The translations under genes and the position numbers were made by a program. Below are positions 37,481 through 48,778 of a stretch of DNA of 64,000 nt, in pieces. This DNA is from Cephalotrichum gorgonifer. Taxonomy: Eukaryota > Ascomycota > Sordariomycetes > Microascales > Microascaceae. The notes under the pieces were generated by a model. It ran no database searches. It was not told where the DNA came from and worked only from the letters and a program-made list of their open reading frames with translations. The stretch spans positions 1,198,459 to 1,262,458 of the forward strand of contig ONZQ02000006.1 in assembly GCA_900312665.1 (NCBI GenBank), read 5' to 3'. Numbering within the stretch: position 1 is the stretch's first letter; each line of letters opens with the position of its first letter.

Positions 37481-37742
37481 TTGACCTCGCTCCCCTCTCT
37501 CCCTGGTACTCCGGCTCCTCCACCAAATATCGAGGCATACAAGAAACCAACAAAAAAAAGAAGTGGGTATATCTCTAAGCATGAGAACGAAGTACTCCTC
37601 GGGATATGAAACGAGAAGAAAGGAAAGAAAGGGGAAAATGAAGAAAGGAATATCGTGCAACATACCCCCTCTCTCACAAACGCACTATCCACTCCTCTGT
37701 TAAACACCAAGCTCTTAAGCCAGGGCCAAACCCAAAGTACCC

Positions 37743-40700
37743 TCAGAGCCACAGCAGCCACTTCACGGCCCTCACGGCGCCCCCGCCAATCCCCATCAGG
37801 ACCCGTAGCATCATGACCACAAACCACACGTACCACATGAAGCCGACGAGGACCCACTCCACGCACAGCCACATGCCCCTCCGGAGCCACCTGAACCGCC
37901 GCCTCCTCCGCCGCAGCATCTTCTCGATGACGTCCACGACGCGCTTGACCCGCAGCCTCTGCGTCTGCGTCGCCTCCCGCGCCGCCTCGTCCGCGGCGTC
38001 GGACGCGGACCGGATCTCCGAGGAGAGGTCGACCGCGAGCCTTATCCGCAGCGTGTCGAGCGCCGAGTGGAGGGACGGGGAGACGTCGGACGCGAAGGCG
38101 TCGGCGCCGTCCCGCCAGGCCCGCGTTGAGGACGCCACCGAGGCGGCCATTACGTCGGCCGCGACGGAGTAGGTCTCCGCCGGCGCCACGGGCCGTTCCG
38201 CGAGACGCTGCTCGTCGGGGCTGAGGCGGGCGATCTCGCCCCAGTCGAGCGCGTGACTCGTCGGGCCGGGGGGAGCGAGGGGGAGCACGCGGGGGGCGTT
38301 GGCGCGCCGGGAGATCTCGGCGGCCATTATGCCTGAGCTGAGGAGCAGGGCGCGGAGGCGGGCGATCTCGCGTCGGGAGATGGGGAGGTGGTCCCTCTCC
38401 TGGGAGCGGTGCGGGGTGTCGGTGCGCCGCGAGAGGGAGGAGTAGTGGCGCGTGCTGAGGGAGGGCGGGAATAGAGGGTGGGGACGCTTGGTCTCGGCCT
38501 CGGTCTTTCCATCTTGTCCCGGCTCCGGTCCTAGCACGGGCTGGGTTGATGGCGGCGTGAGGGCGGTCTGCGGACCTCGAGGAGGTGGCCTGTTATCACT
38601 TAGAGCAGACTGGATGCTTGGACGCCTAGAGGGCTTCGTTTCGCTCGGGGCCTCGGTATGGCGTCCGGACCCGTGACGCTCAGGCGTGTGGAACGCCGGC
38701 ATCTGGCTAAGGTACGACTTCCGCCCGAAGCTTGCATCCCGGGCGGTGCGAGACCCTTGCCTCTGGCGGCCCCTCTGCTCGGCCTCCGACTCATCCGTCA
38801 CAGTCTCCTCGGACATAACGCCCCCGTCACCTGGCTCGGACTCTTTCCGCCATATGATGTCCCCGATCTTGGAGACACCAGTCCGGAGCACATCGTCGAT
38901 GCGCGCCGGCGCCCTGAATATGCCCCTCATCCCCATTGCTTCCTCCGACTTCATCCTCATACTAGAACCACGCTGATGGCCCCTGCCATCCGCGGAGCTT
39001 CTTCGGGAGCTCCTCCTGCTGGGAGTCCCCGGCTCAGGCGAAGTGGTCTTCCGGTCTATAGGGCTGGTGAAGGGGTCTGCCGCCCATCCCTGTGGGTCCG
39101 CGTCGACCCCCCCCTCGCGAATCCTATCGTCGATGTGGCCCGTCCTGCCACCCCGGTCTCCAAAGTAGTGTTTCACCTTGGAGAACGGGTTGCGCGGCGG
39201 CGATGCCCCCCGGCTCGGAAGGGGTGATGACTCAACGTAGCTATCTCTTGATAGCGCATGATCGGGAGACGCCGGGGCGGTATCCGCCTCGAGAGACGAC
39301 CGGGTATTGGCGGGGACGTCCAGTCGCAGGCGGCCGGAGCGGACGCTTCCCCCATACCATTGCTCCCTACCTCCCTTGTCCTCGGGCTCACTGATATCCC
39401 CAAACGACCCGTTCCGGCTATGGATGCGGCTCGGCAGATTGGATAGCGTGTCCGATTTCTCAGACGTTATGCGCCGTAGCTCCGACTCGTCACGGCGGCT
39501 GTTCCTCAGCGCACTCTCCCGCTCTTCCCTCGCAATCATCTCCATCATCTGCTTTTCAAGTATGTCCTTCCCGCTCTTGGTGATGGCCCCGCCTTGGAGC
39601 TTCGGGTCCTTCAGCTCTACGTCGCTGTCCGACAGGTCTGATGTCGAACCCCTCCGTAGGCGCAAGAAGTCATGGTGAACGTGGCTTGAGGAGCCGTGTC
39701 GGGTGTGGAGCTTTCTGAGGTGTAAGCGACGCTCCCTGGAGCTAGTTTGCGGCTGCTCTGCGTCCGGCTTGGTCTTTGAATCGGCAGCGGTCGAATCGGC
39801 GGGCTCATCGCTGCTTTCCTTTGTGACCGGCCGTGACAGAAGGTTCTGCCGCTCCGGACCGGGACTAGGCCGTAATGACGCGTCCGAAGCCAGAGGATAT
39901 AGGCGGTTCCAGTCCCGGTCTTCTATTAGTGATTTGTGGTCCCCGTTTTCGAGCCAGTAGGCATCGGCAATCAGGTTTTCTGGCTCGACAAACCAGTCTA
40001 TCCTTCGCCTAGCCAGTGTAGTAGACGTCTTAGAGCTCGCCGATGCGCTGGTCGCGTCGCTCGCCTGAAGTTCGGCGCTTGCAAAGACTGGTAGCGACTG
40101 AGCCTCTCCGGGTGCCTGGTTATTCGTATTCGACCAATTCACCACATCGTCCACCCAGCCCGTCACCTGCTCCAGATTCTTGAAGCCCTGAGCCTCGCCA
40201 TCGATGGTCTGTCGCTCTCTCGCCCTGACCTTGCGATTACGGATGTATTGCAGAGGGTTATACTGCCGGCCAGCTCCAATACTGGGCTGCAGCGCAGAGG
40301 ATATTTTTACTGATGTCGCGGTGGAAGGAGGGTTATCGCCGGCGTGCCTCAGCGGTGGAAGATGCCCCAGTAACCGGCGATATTGCGCCATGAGCTCGAT
40401 GTACTCTTTTGCCTTCTGGACCCTCGCTACAGTCGAGCGGGAGATGTGATAGCGATAGCTCCCATCCGGGGCCGTGACATCGAACGAGTCTAGAGCCTGC
40501 CTCAAGCTCGACGAATTCCGCGGCGCCATCGCTCTCTCGGGGCGAGGGGACCCGTTCCTCGATATTTTCCTCTGCTGGAGGAGATGCTGCCTCAGGCTAC
40601 TGACGCCAGTGGTATCAGCTAGGGGCGTGAGCCTGGGAGGCAGCTGCTGTGAGGCCATCCTCCTCGACTGGCTTAACCGCAGCGCCATGTCCACAATCTG

Positions 40701-41273
40701 CGCCGCCTCGACATCGAGAGCGGGGCGCTCGGGGTTTTCATCGTGGGAGGCTGACGATTCGTCAACGGGTGATCTGGTCTTCTCGACGGGGAGCTCCCTC
40801 CCTGGGGACGACGGCGGCGAGTGTGTCTTCGACTCGGGTTGTGCGGTTATGCCGAGCCCATCGTGGTCAGTGGAGCGGGTCTTGTCGCGCTTCTTCGACG
40901 AGCTCTTCGGCCGTATGCTCTGTAGGAGCCGTCGCGAGTGTCTCCGCTTATGGCTCTGTGTCTCTTCGGACGGGGTCGAGCCGGTGGCGGCAGCAGCGGT
41001 GTCTTGCAGCAGGAAGCCGCCGCTGTGGCGTAATCTGCGCCCTTTCTGGCTCCCGCGCGACAGGCCTGATAAATCGCCGCCCTCCCTTCTCGTCGTATCT
41101 ATTTTCGGCGGGGTCGGATTTGCTTCGGCATTCGGCGAGGCCATCGTGGGGTATCGTAGCGCTCTCGGCTCGTCCGCGCCTTGTTTCAATGGGGCCTCGT
41201 TTCCGTGGGTCGAGTCCCAGCTGAATCGGTTCGGTCGGGTGTGAGGCGACGTTCTATCCCTGCTTTCCATCAT
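37743..41273 (-). CDS. Large unknown protein with C-terminal membrane segment
   Basis: Intronless frame of 1176 codons with G/C-ending codon bias like the neighbouring genes, so almost certainly real; I do not recognise the family. Most is Ser/Arg/Pro/Glu-rich and probably disordered. Several more ordered islands stand out: a helix reading RVQKAKEYIELMAQYRRLLG, then GFKNLEQVTGWVDDVVNWSN, then RIDWFVEPENLIADAYW and REIARLRALLLSSGIMAAEISRRA. The C-terminus has an Arg-rich patch (RRRRRFRWLRRG) followed by two hydrophobic stretches (CVEWVLVGFMWYVWFVVMMLRVL and a shorter one), so it is probably tail-anchored with the bulk in the cytosol. The start is a double ATG; the second Met is equally possible. 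A purely soluble role is unlikely. Confidence 0.8.
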   Translation of the reverse strand: MMESRDRTSPHTRPNRFSWDSTHGNEAPLKQGADEPRALRYPTMASPNAEANPTPPKIDTTRREGGDLSGLSRGSQKGRRLRHSGGFLLQDTAAAATGSTPSEETQSHKRRHSRRLLQSIRPKSSSKKRDKTRSTDHDGLGITAQPESKTHSPPSSPGRELPVEKTRSPVDESSASHDENPERPALDVEAAQIVDMALRLSQSRRMASQQLPPRLTPLADTTGVSSLRQHLLQQRKISRNGSPRPERAMAPRNSSSLRQALDSFDVTAPDGSYRYHISRSTVARVQKAKEYIELMAQYRRLLGHLPPLRHAGDNPPSTATSVKISSALQPSIGAGRQYNPLQYIRNRKVRARERQTIDGEAQGFKNLEQVTGWVDDVVNWSNTNNQAPGEAQSLPVFASAELQASDATSASASSKTSTTLARRRIDWFVEPENLIADAYWLENGDHKSLIEDRDWNRLYPLASDASLRPSPGPERQNLLSRPVTKESSDEPADSTAADSKTKPDAEQPQTSSRERRLHLRKLHTRHGSSSHVHHDFLRLRRGSTSDLSDSDVELKDPKLQGGAITKSGKDILEKQMMEMIAREERESALRNSRRDESELRRITSEKSDTLSNLPSRIHSRNGSFGDISEPEDKGGREQWYGGSVRSGRLRLDVPANTRSSLEADTAPASPDHALSRDSYVESSPLPSRGASPPRNPFSKVKHYFGDRGGRTGHIDDRIREGGVDADPQGWAADPFTSPIDRKTTSPEPGTPSRRSSRRSSADGRGHQRGSSMRMKSEEAMGMRGIFRAPARIDDVLRTGVSKIGDIIWRKESEPGDGGVMSEETVTDESEAEQRGRQRQGSRTARDASFGRKSYLSQMPAFHTPERHGSGRHTEAPSETKPSRRPSIQSALSDNRPPPRGPQTALTPPSTQPVLGPEPGQDGKTEAETKRPHPLFPPSLSTRHYSSLSRRTDTPHRSQERDHLPISRREIARLRALLLSSGIMAAEISRRANAPRVLPLAPPGPTSHALDWGEIARLSPDEQRLAERPVAPAETYSVAADVMAASVASSTRAWRDGADAFASDVSPSLHSALDTLRIRLAVDLSSEIRSASDAADEAAREATQTQRLRVKRVVDVIEKMLRRRRRRFRWLRRGMWLCVEWVLVGFMWYVWFVVMMLRVLMGIGGGAVRAVKWLLWL

Positions 41274-41846
41274 AGGCGCACCTTAGAGTAAGTGCACGTA
41301 GAGCATGGTCGGCCAAAATAGGTTTCTGCAGCGCAGCCCAATTTTGATGCCTCAGGGGTAGTCGTGATTCGCTTCGAGATCTCCTTCGTCAGAAAGAAGC
41401 TGTCGGAACGTCGAAACGGGAGGTGGGCCTTGGCATTCTTAAGCGTGTAACGTTTTTCTCGGGTGTGTGCAAAATAAGGTTCGAAATGGCCCGCATCCTA
41501 GGATTTTCACCTGTGAGGGAGGCGGAGGAGTCGTGAGTTGTCTGGCCAAGCTCAACAGCGCTCTCGGCAAAGGGAGCTTGAACCTCGCATCGTGCCAGGG
41601 CCATCAGGGGGTGGTGACATGTGCCCCACCGGATCCGATCTTGCTTGGATGTGGGGGTACCCGGCAGCGTGACGTACACTTCGATAGACCGATATTCATC
41701 CACTGTATACATATGTTCGCCCAATTCCGTCTCCCAAGGATTGGACAGTCAGCGAGAGTTCGACGTGTTTATGGGATCGGGTCTTATGATGGGAGTTCGT
41801 CAATTATACAAATCTATGCCGTCGACCAATATGAGATTACAATATG
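41274..41846. other. Intergenic region downstream of IleRS
   Basis: 573 bases between the unknown gene start and the IleRS stop. It should contain the promoter of the former and the terminator of the latter. No gene seen. Confidence 0.6.
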
Positions 41847-44800
41847 TTACAGATCCTTCACCACATCTTCGCACCTTCCACACAAACCGTCCTCCTCTAC
41901 AGCGATGTACCGCCAGCACCTCCCGCATTTATGCTGCTTTGGAGGCGATACAGTCACCTTCCCACGCGTCCCATTAACCTCAAACGTCTCTTCATAACTC
42001 CAGGCCGACTCCGGGATGGCCGTATTGATATCCACCGAGGAAACAACAAACATGTCGTCCAGCTCAGAGGCATACTTTTCCAGGGACTTAGAGACATCTC
42101 CTTCTGGGACCGTGATGACCACGGAGCTCTGGAGCGAGGACCCCAGCGCCTTGGCCACCCGCGCGGTCTCGAGGGCGGACTTTACGGCGGCGTGGGCCGA
42201 CATCAAGACGGGAATATCCTTCCGTAGCGTCGCCTCATCAGCCGTAAACTTGGAGGGGTTGTACAGTGGTGAGTCGTAGAGCTGCTGCGCCGGGTGCGCG
42301 AGAGACCTATTCAATATTAGCCATGGCCAGTATCACCGAGCAAGTCTTTGGTCCTAGTTACTTACAAATCGTCCTTCATCCACTGCGGCCTGCTGTCCCA
42401 CGCCTCTTCGACGAGGAGCGGCGTCATGGGCGCCAGCATCCTCGAGAATCCAAAGAAGATCGGCTCTAGGACGCCTCCTCCATCGCCACAGTAAAGCCGG
42501 TCCTTCAGCGACTCGAGGTAAAGGGCCGAGAGCTGGTTGCTGACCCAGTTATTCAGCGCCGAGAACCCCTTGTAGAACTCGTGGTTGTCGAATGCCGCCG
42601 AGACCTCGCCCATCACGTCCTTGAGCTGGATGAGTGCGATGTGGTCCATCGTCGTCATGGGCGCCGCCCGCGCCGACTCGTGCATCGACCCCAAGAGCAT
42701 CTTCATGATGGTGCGGTACTTGACGAGCGCGGTCTGGACTGTCTTGAGGACGGGCTCCCCGATGGCCACATCGCGTGTGTACTCTGAACTCGCCGCCCAG
42801 AGGCGAAGTGCGTCGGCGCCGAGGGCGTTGTAGGTAGGGGCTGCACCCGCCTTCGCGGCCTTGCCCTTGAGTTTGATGGGCGGCAGGAGGGTGCCGTCCA
42901 TGACTTGCCCCGGGGAGATGGTGTTGCCTATTGACTTTGACATCTTCCTGCCGTCCGTGTCGAGAGTGAAACCGTGAGTAATAAGGGTCTTAAATGGGGC
43001 GGTGGACTCGACTGGCGTGCCATCAGTCGAGGTGCGGCCCTTTTGCGCCGCTATCCATGTTAGGAGGCTCGACTGGAACCAGCCACGGTGTTGGTCAGAG
43101 CCTTCGAGGTAGACGTCGGCCTGGCCTTCAGTCTGGGTCCAGCTGGTACCACTATCGAACCAGACGTCCATCGTGTCCGAGCCGCGACGGAACTTGCCAG
43201 AGAGCGACGGCGCTATCCACGCAGGGTCCTCTGGCGGATCCGAGAACCAGGCATCGATGCCCCTGACTTTTATGGTCTGGATGATGTGATTTATCGACTC
43301 GTCGGTGACGACGGCGCCGCCATCGTCGCCGTATAGCACGGGGATGGGAACACCCCACGCCCGCTGCCTCGAGATACACCACTCACTCCGGCCCTTGACA
43401 AAGCTCTCGAGCCGAGTCCTCCCTCCGGGAGGGACGAATTTGACCTTTTCCAGCGCAGCCAGGGCGTCGTCCTTGATACTCTCGACATCAGCGAACCACT
43501 GGGCGGTCGCGCGGATGACTACCGGCTTCTTCGTCCTCCAGTCGTAGGGGTACTTGTGTTTGTACTTGTGGACGTGTAGCACATCTTGGCCCAGAAGCTC
43601 GAGTACGGCGTTACTCCCGCCTTCGAGGATCGATGGAGCCGAGGTAAGTCGCTGGGGGTCGTCCGGGTACGCGTCCTCGGTGAAATATCCATCGTCGGTA
43701 ATGGGAGCAGAAACGTCGAGGTCGAGTGCGGAGCAGGCGATGTAGTCCTCCATACCGTGCGCTGGCGCGAGGTGGACAAGGCCGGTGCCGGACTCTGCAG
43801 ACACTAGGTCGGCATGGATAATGGGTGACGGGGGGTTAGCGCTTCCACGGAGAAGGTTACGGTACTGCATCCCCTTCAACTCAGTCCCCTTGATGGATGG
43901 GATGAGAACCTCCAATGGCTCGGTAGACCAGGACTGCGCGATGTCGAGACGGCTGGTCGCGATGAGGAGCGCATTCGAGTCTCCAGCGGGCTTGACTACG
44001 GCGTATTCTAGGTCATCGTGGACGGCGATAGCCCTGTTCGCTGGTAGGGTCCAGGGGGTCGTGGTCCATATGACGGCATGCAGCTCCCCCCCGAACCCAT
44101 CCAGTCCAAGCGTAGTGGCCCAGTCGCCAACGATGGGGAACCTGACATACGCCGCCGTAGAGATGTGGTCCTCTTTATACTCCAGCTCCGCCTCCGCCAA
44201 GGCCGTCCTCGACGAGGGGGACCAGTACACGGGCTTGTGCTTCCGGTATATCAGGCCCTGGGCGACCATGCGCTGGAACTGGCGGAGTTGTTGGATCTCG
44301 TACTCAGGATGCATCGTGGCCCATCTGTTATCCCACTCGGCCATGATTCCGTACGACCGGAACTCCTTCATCTGCTTCAGGATGGTCTTGGAAGCGAGCT
44401 TCCGTGCCGAACGACGGATTTCGGTGGCAGAGAGGTTCTTCGCGCCCGCGGCGCCCAGCGCCTTCATCTCGATCGGGAGGCCGTGGCAGTCCCATCCCGG
44501 TACGTACTTGACCCTGTGGCCTAGACGAAAGCACAGTGAGCGGGATGCGTGATGTCGCGATAGTGGACAGACCCGGGGTGAGCATATATGTACACACCTT
44601 GCTGAACCTTGACACGCAGTATCATGTCCTTGAGGATCTTATTTAGCGCGTGTCCCACGTGCAGATCGCCATTGGCGTACGGCGGGCCATCGTGAAGGAC
44701 AAAGGGCTTAGTGCCCGGCCGATTAAGGGCCTGCCAAGCGTAGAAGTCGTCGGTGCATCGTCGGAGGTACTGATTGCGGAGACCCGGCTGCGGTCGAGGG

Positions 44801-44917
44801 CTGAGTGGATTTCACCTTGGATCAGCTTGGAGTTTTCAGCGCAGTAAAGGACGGGAGAAAAGCTTACGAGAAGGTCGATTTGGGCAGCCGGAGAGTCGAA
44901 GACCATGATTTTGACAT
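41847..44917 (-). CDS. ISM1: Isoleucyl-tRNA synthetase, mitochondrial type
   Basis: Class I synthetase charging tRNA-Ile, of bacterial/mitochondrial type. Exons (minus) are 44917-44868, 44800-44598, 44520-42366 and 42306-41847, encoding 955 residues. HIGH motif is HVGH at 64-67 within PPYANGDLHVGH; KMSKS is at 610-614. The editing domain contains IWTTTPWTLPANRAIAV and the GTGLVHLAPAHG motif. A C-terminal zinc site typical of bacterial-type enzymes is intact: C930, C933, C945, C948. The 50-nt first exon encodes MSKSWSSTLRLPKSTF, which aligns with the start of the enzyme and is short but basic and hydroxylated, so targeting is plausible. A four-codon upstream ORF ends one base before the ATG. 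The gene is divergent from the 45279 gene. Confidence 0.95.
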
Positions 44918-45278
44918 GTTACCCCGGCTGCATCGCTTGCGTGCGATCCTACGGCGGCGCCCGTTTTAGAGTCGGTCGTGGTGGTGTCGAGGTTCAAAAA
45001 TTTGGAGTGCCGGTGAAGTTACATATCCTACGGCCCACCAATGGCGGTAGTGCGCATTAACAGCGATTGGGTTCCGCGTCTCCTAGCGCGTCGCAAGCTG
45101 CCATTTAGTGCGCCTATGTAAGGCTGACGGGCTAGAGTGGTCCGCCACAGTCAGCACAACCACGACAACGGGATTCACAGCTCGTCCTTGAAACTGCAAC
45201 TTCGCAGTGTCTCAACTCCGGCGCAATACCAGTCGAACGTCGCGTGTTTCCCCTCGACGCCACCGGGTCAAACCAAAT
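44918..45278. promoter_or_regulatory. Bidirectional promoter region
   Basis: 361 bases separate the divergent start codons of IleRS and of the small acidic protein gene. Both promoters must lie here or in the transcribed leaders. No TATA box is evident, as usual for housekeeping fungal genes. Confidence 0.6.
44919..44933 (-). promoter_or_regulatory. Four-codon upstream ORF before IleRS
   Basis: On the minus strand an ATG at 44933 reads Met-Gln-Pro-Gly-stop. The stop ends at 44919, one base before the IleRS ATG at 44917, and is out of frame with it. Whether it lies in the mRNA depends on the transcription start, which I cannot see. Confidence 0.45.
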
Positions 45279-46300
45279 ATGGCGCCAATCCGCCGCTACC
45301 TGCGAATATCCAAGTTCTCCGTCCTCGAGTGCCGCATCTACCTCGACAACCCCGCCCTTGCCCAGAGCTGGCTCCTGAACCCGCGGAACCCGGTCCTGCC
45401 GCGCGTGATCGAGGTCATACAGCCGCTAGTCCTTCCCAAGCTCAGGGAGGAGAAGGAGAGGGCCCGGAAGAAGACCAGCAAGAAGAAGGGGATCAAGGAC
45501 GTCATCGAGACAGGTACCGTTCACGCCACCAACATCCCCGCGCTTTGATCGACGCCCGGGCGGGGGCGCTGCTACGGGGAAGTGCTACGAGATTGTTAAG
45601 CTGACACTATGGGGGCCGAGCAGATGAATTCGAGGTATCCATGTTCTTGACGGAGACGACCACACGACATTCGATACTTCGGAAGCACAAGCATTTCCGG
45701 GATAAGGTGCCGGGGAGGCTACAGTCTAATTCCAACAAGCTCCTCGGCGAGTCGAACACCGAGCCGATCGATGTTGACGAAGCCACAAGCCCGCACGGGA
45801 TTCTGCGCGAGGAGGACGATGACGTGGAGGTCTCGCTCGATAACATACCGGAGATAGGAGTGCGGGACACGCGTAATGCGGGGCAGGGGAAGAGGCCCTG
45901 GGCCGAGTCCACCGGAGACGACGGGTCAGACTCAGATTCGGATTTCGAGGAGCAGGTCGTGGATGTGGACGCCGACTCAGACTTAGAAGAGGAGTCTGCG
46001 CCGCCATCAAAGCGGGCGAGGCAAGACTCGGTCCTGGCCGGAGAGGACGACGATGAGCAGGATGATAAGAAGAAGAAGATGGCTATGGATATAACTTACG
46101 AGGGCTTCGCCATCTACGGAATGGTCCTCTGTCTGGTCGTGAAGAGGCGCGAGACAGCGGCGATGAGCAGCGCCAGGGCCGCAAGAGGGGTTTCGGCGGT
46201 TTCTGGCGATAAGCCTACGGGGCATGCGATGATGGAGAACTGGATTAGCTCCACGCAGGTTCCGGCCGGACTGGAGGACGATGTAGATCTGGGGGGGTGA
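45279..46300 (+). CDS. Small acidic, probably nuclear protein of unknown family
   Basis: Two exons, 45279-45513 and 45624-46300, joined through a 110-nt intron with a CTGAC branch site, give 303 residues. I do not recognise the family. The N-terminal 75 residues look folded and conserved: RRYLRISKFSVLECRIYLDNP followed by LPRVIEVIQPLVLPKLREE, then a Lys/Arg-rich helix. Exon 2 opens with DEFEVSMFLTETTTRHSILRKHKHF. The centre is Asp/Glu/Ser-rich, with SDSDSDFEEQ and a PPSKRARQ nuclear-localisation-like patch. A short hydrophobic segment (EGFAIYGMVLCLVVKRR) comes near the end; it is too short and polar to call transmembrane. Nuclear location is inferred from composition. The join is supported by frame, consensus sites and continuity. 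Confidence 0.75.
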
Positions 46301-48742
46301 GGGATGCCAGACCTCAGTCGCCTCTCTAGCTGGGGCAGTACAGATACTGGCCTGCCTTCTGCACGGAGTCTTGAGTAAAGGGCAGGATTATTGGAGATTA
46401 TCGAAACAGCACCGACTCCAAACTGCTGACCCCACCACTCTCCAACATTCACATACTCTACGAATACGGCCCGCCAGCTTCGACGGAAGTCGTCCCACAA
46501 ACCCAGTCTGTCGCTCTTTGCCCTCCGACTTCAATGTTTCAAACGCCACGGTTCATATTTGATGACTTTCCCACCACGATCGGCACGGCATTCCTTGGAA
46601 ACACTACCGCCCGACAGGTAGTTTGTGGCGAGATACCCCTTCCCGGGCCTTCTCCTCCCCAGTCCATGCCAAGTGCCGAGCAAACGAACGCGCACCATGG
46701 CCCCCAGATTTCGTCACCACCCGAAATGAGATGACGTGCCATCTTGCGCCTCCAGTTACCGACTTTGGAGGTGGGGTGTCTGTGGGTTTCATGGAGACAG
46801 GGGGTGGCGAACTTCATCAAGTGGTCGTCCTGATTTGGGAAGTCCTGTAACATCGCGGATCCCTTTCGGATGGGGGGTATCGAAAATTGCTCCCAATAGG
46901 GATCGAGAAGTGCATTTGGACTAAAGTGTTTCCTGGGAAGGGGGTGATCACATGGCGCAAGGGGGTCCGAAGTTGCAGGGGGCCGTCGACGAGGATCGCG
47001 ATGACATCATCCTTGAGAGCTTTTTCCCTCCTGGAGCAGCACATCGCCGAGGATACGAGTAGTACAGAGAAGAAGCGGTGAAGACTCCGAGTTCTTCAGT
47101 ATCACAGGGGGCCGTAGAGAGAGGACAGCCGAGTGAGCCGGTATGGGATATCCCGTTTGTTTTACGCGTAGGATCGGGACTCCCTCTACTCGTATCAGTT
47201 GATCGTCCTGCCCCTGCCTGCACGGACGGAGGACAACGACCCAATCCCACAGGAAACCAGTCATTCGGTGTCATAGACCTGCAGCCAAGCGCTCCTGCCG
47301 AGCGATAATCCTTGGAGGGGTGGAGTTAGTCGCTTCAATGTGATATTATTTATCGGAAGGGGGAGAACTAACAACCCCACCGATCCTTCTGGGAACCCGA
47401 GGATTCGTATCACATCACGTCACTGGTCGTCCGCAATCTAAATCCGCTCACACCCGCAAGCGTCCCCGCCATGATAATAATGGCCGTAATCTACTTTCGG
47501 AAATGCCGACCTCGCCCACCACCCTCTTGGGATATATGTAGTATCACCTGACGACCGTCCCCGACATGAATTGAATAAGAGGGAAAATTGCTCGTAGCTC
47601 AATAATCCGGTTTACTTTAATAGTCTACTACTTATCCGGTCTTTCTAGGTCCGTTTGGGAAAGCTGAAACTGAAGATCGCTCGAAACAACTATACGCTAT
47701 CTCCCGATTTATACTTAGTTTCATTGCGAGAGGAGATCGACACCCGATTTTCATCTTCTCGGCCGAGCCATCAAAGGGCATTAGCTCTCCCGTTGGACCG
47801 TACTTGTTGGGTATGAGGGGGTAGGAGCGAAGGCTGGTAGCTTTCTGATGCCGAGGGACGTCGGATGCGGCCCATGTCGGGTATGGTGGTGTTAGGACGC
47901 CGCACCCGTCAGATCCGCCGCTACTCTCTAGCCACCAAGCCGAGGTGGTGACATCGTGTCTGCCACCTATTAAACTTGTAATACCTGTATGTTCATAAGA
48001 TCGAAATTATAGACCTCATGAGCTGTTATCTGGAAGGGGGGATGAAAGCATGTAATACAAACCAGTGCTTACTTGCTCAATGTTATATTTATGGATGGAG
48101 AAGTAGACGATGACGCCGCTTCTTCCGATACATCCGCACCCACCCACCCCCCGGACGTGAACGGCCCCGGCTCCCGAACCCGAACTGGTGGGCGGGTAAC
48201 TCGGTGAACCCCCCACGGAAGGCCGCGTGGAAAAAGTAACGCCAGGTCATGGGCATAATTGATACGAATATATCGGAAGATGGAAGAGGGGAGGGGTGTG
48301 TAAAAGAGATCAACATAAACACACAAGAGAGAGGAAGTTACTTCTCGCCGAAGTACCTTTCGAAAAGGTTGACCTTTCGGAAGCAGGATGTGTAAATATC
48401 ATGAGAGGAGGGAGGGGAGAAGGGGGGGGGGAGACCTGCATTGCATCGTCCCAGGTGGGCTGGAGAGAGAGGGCTGGAAAGGGCAGTGTAAAATCGTAAT
48501 GGAGGGTATGGGAAAACAGGGCGACGAGGCGGAGAGGGAGGGGGGAAAGCAGGGCGCACACCATCGCCAGTTGATCGTTCCCCCCTTCATCTGAGACATG
48601 CCTTTTTGCACGGGAAGGGATAGGGCTGCCTATTGCTAAACGACACAGTCGGTGAGGTGAAATCGCCACTTTTTTCCATTCAACAATCAATGCTCTACCA
48701 GACAAGCAAACACGAAACTGGGCTGGGAAGGTAAGAGAAGGC

Positions 48743-48778
48743 AGGGATGAGGGGATGAGGGGATGAGGGGATGAGGGG
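48743..48778. repeat. GGGGATGA tandem repeat
   Basis: About four perfect tandem copies of the octamer GGGGATGA on the plus strand, in a purine-rich neighbourhood with no gene. Confidence 0.9.

Larger units (their letters stand above)
36330..37742. other. Convergent intergenic region
   Basis: Lies between the stop codons of the kinase and of the minus-strand 37743-41273 gene. It holds a heptamer repeat near 37100 and a CTCCTG-rich tract near 37440. No supported gene. Confidence 0.6.

Noticed and set aside
40474..41244. 256-codon plus-strand frame opposite the start of the 1176-codon gene
   Set aside because: Ser/Arg-rich shadow of a low-complexity coding region.
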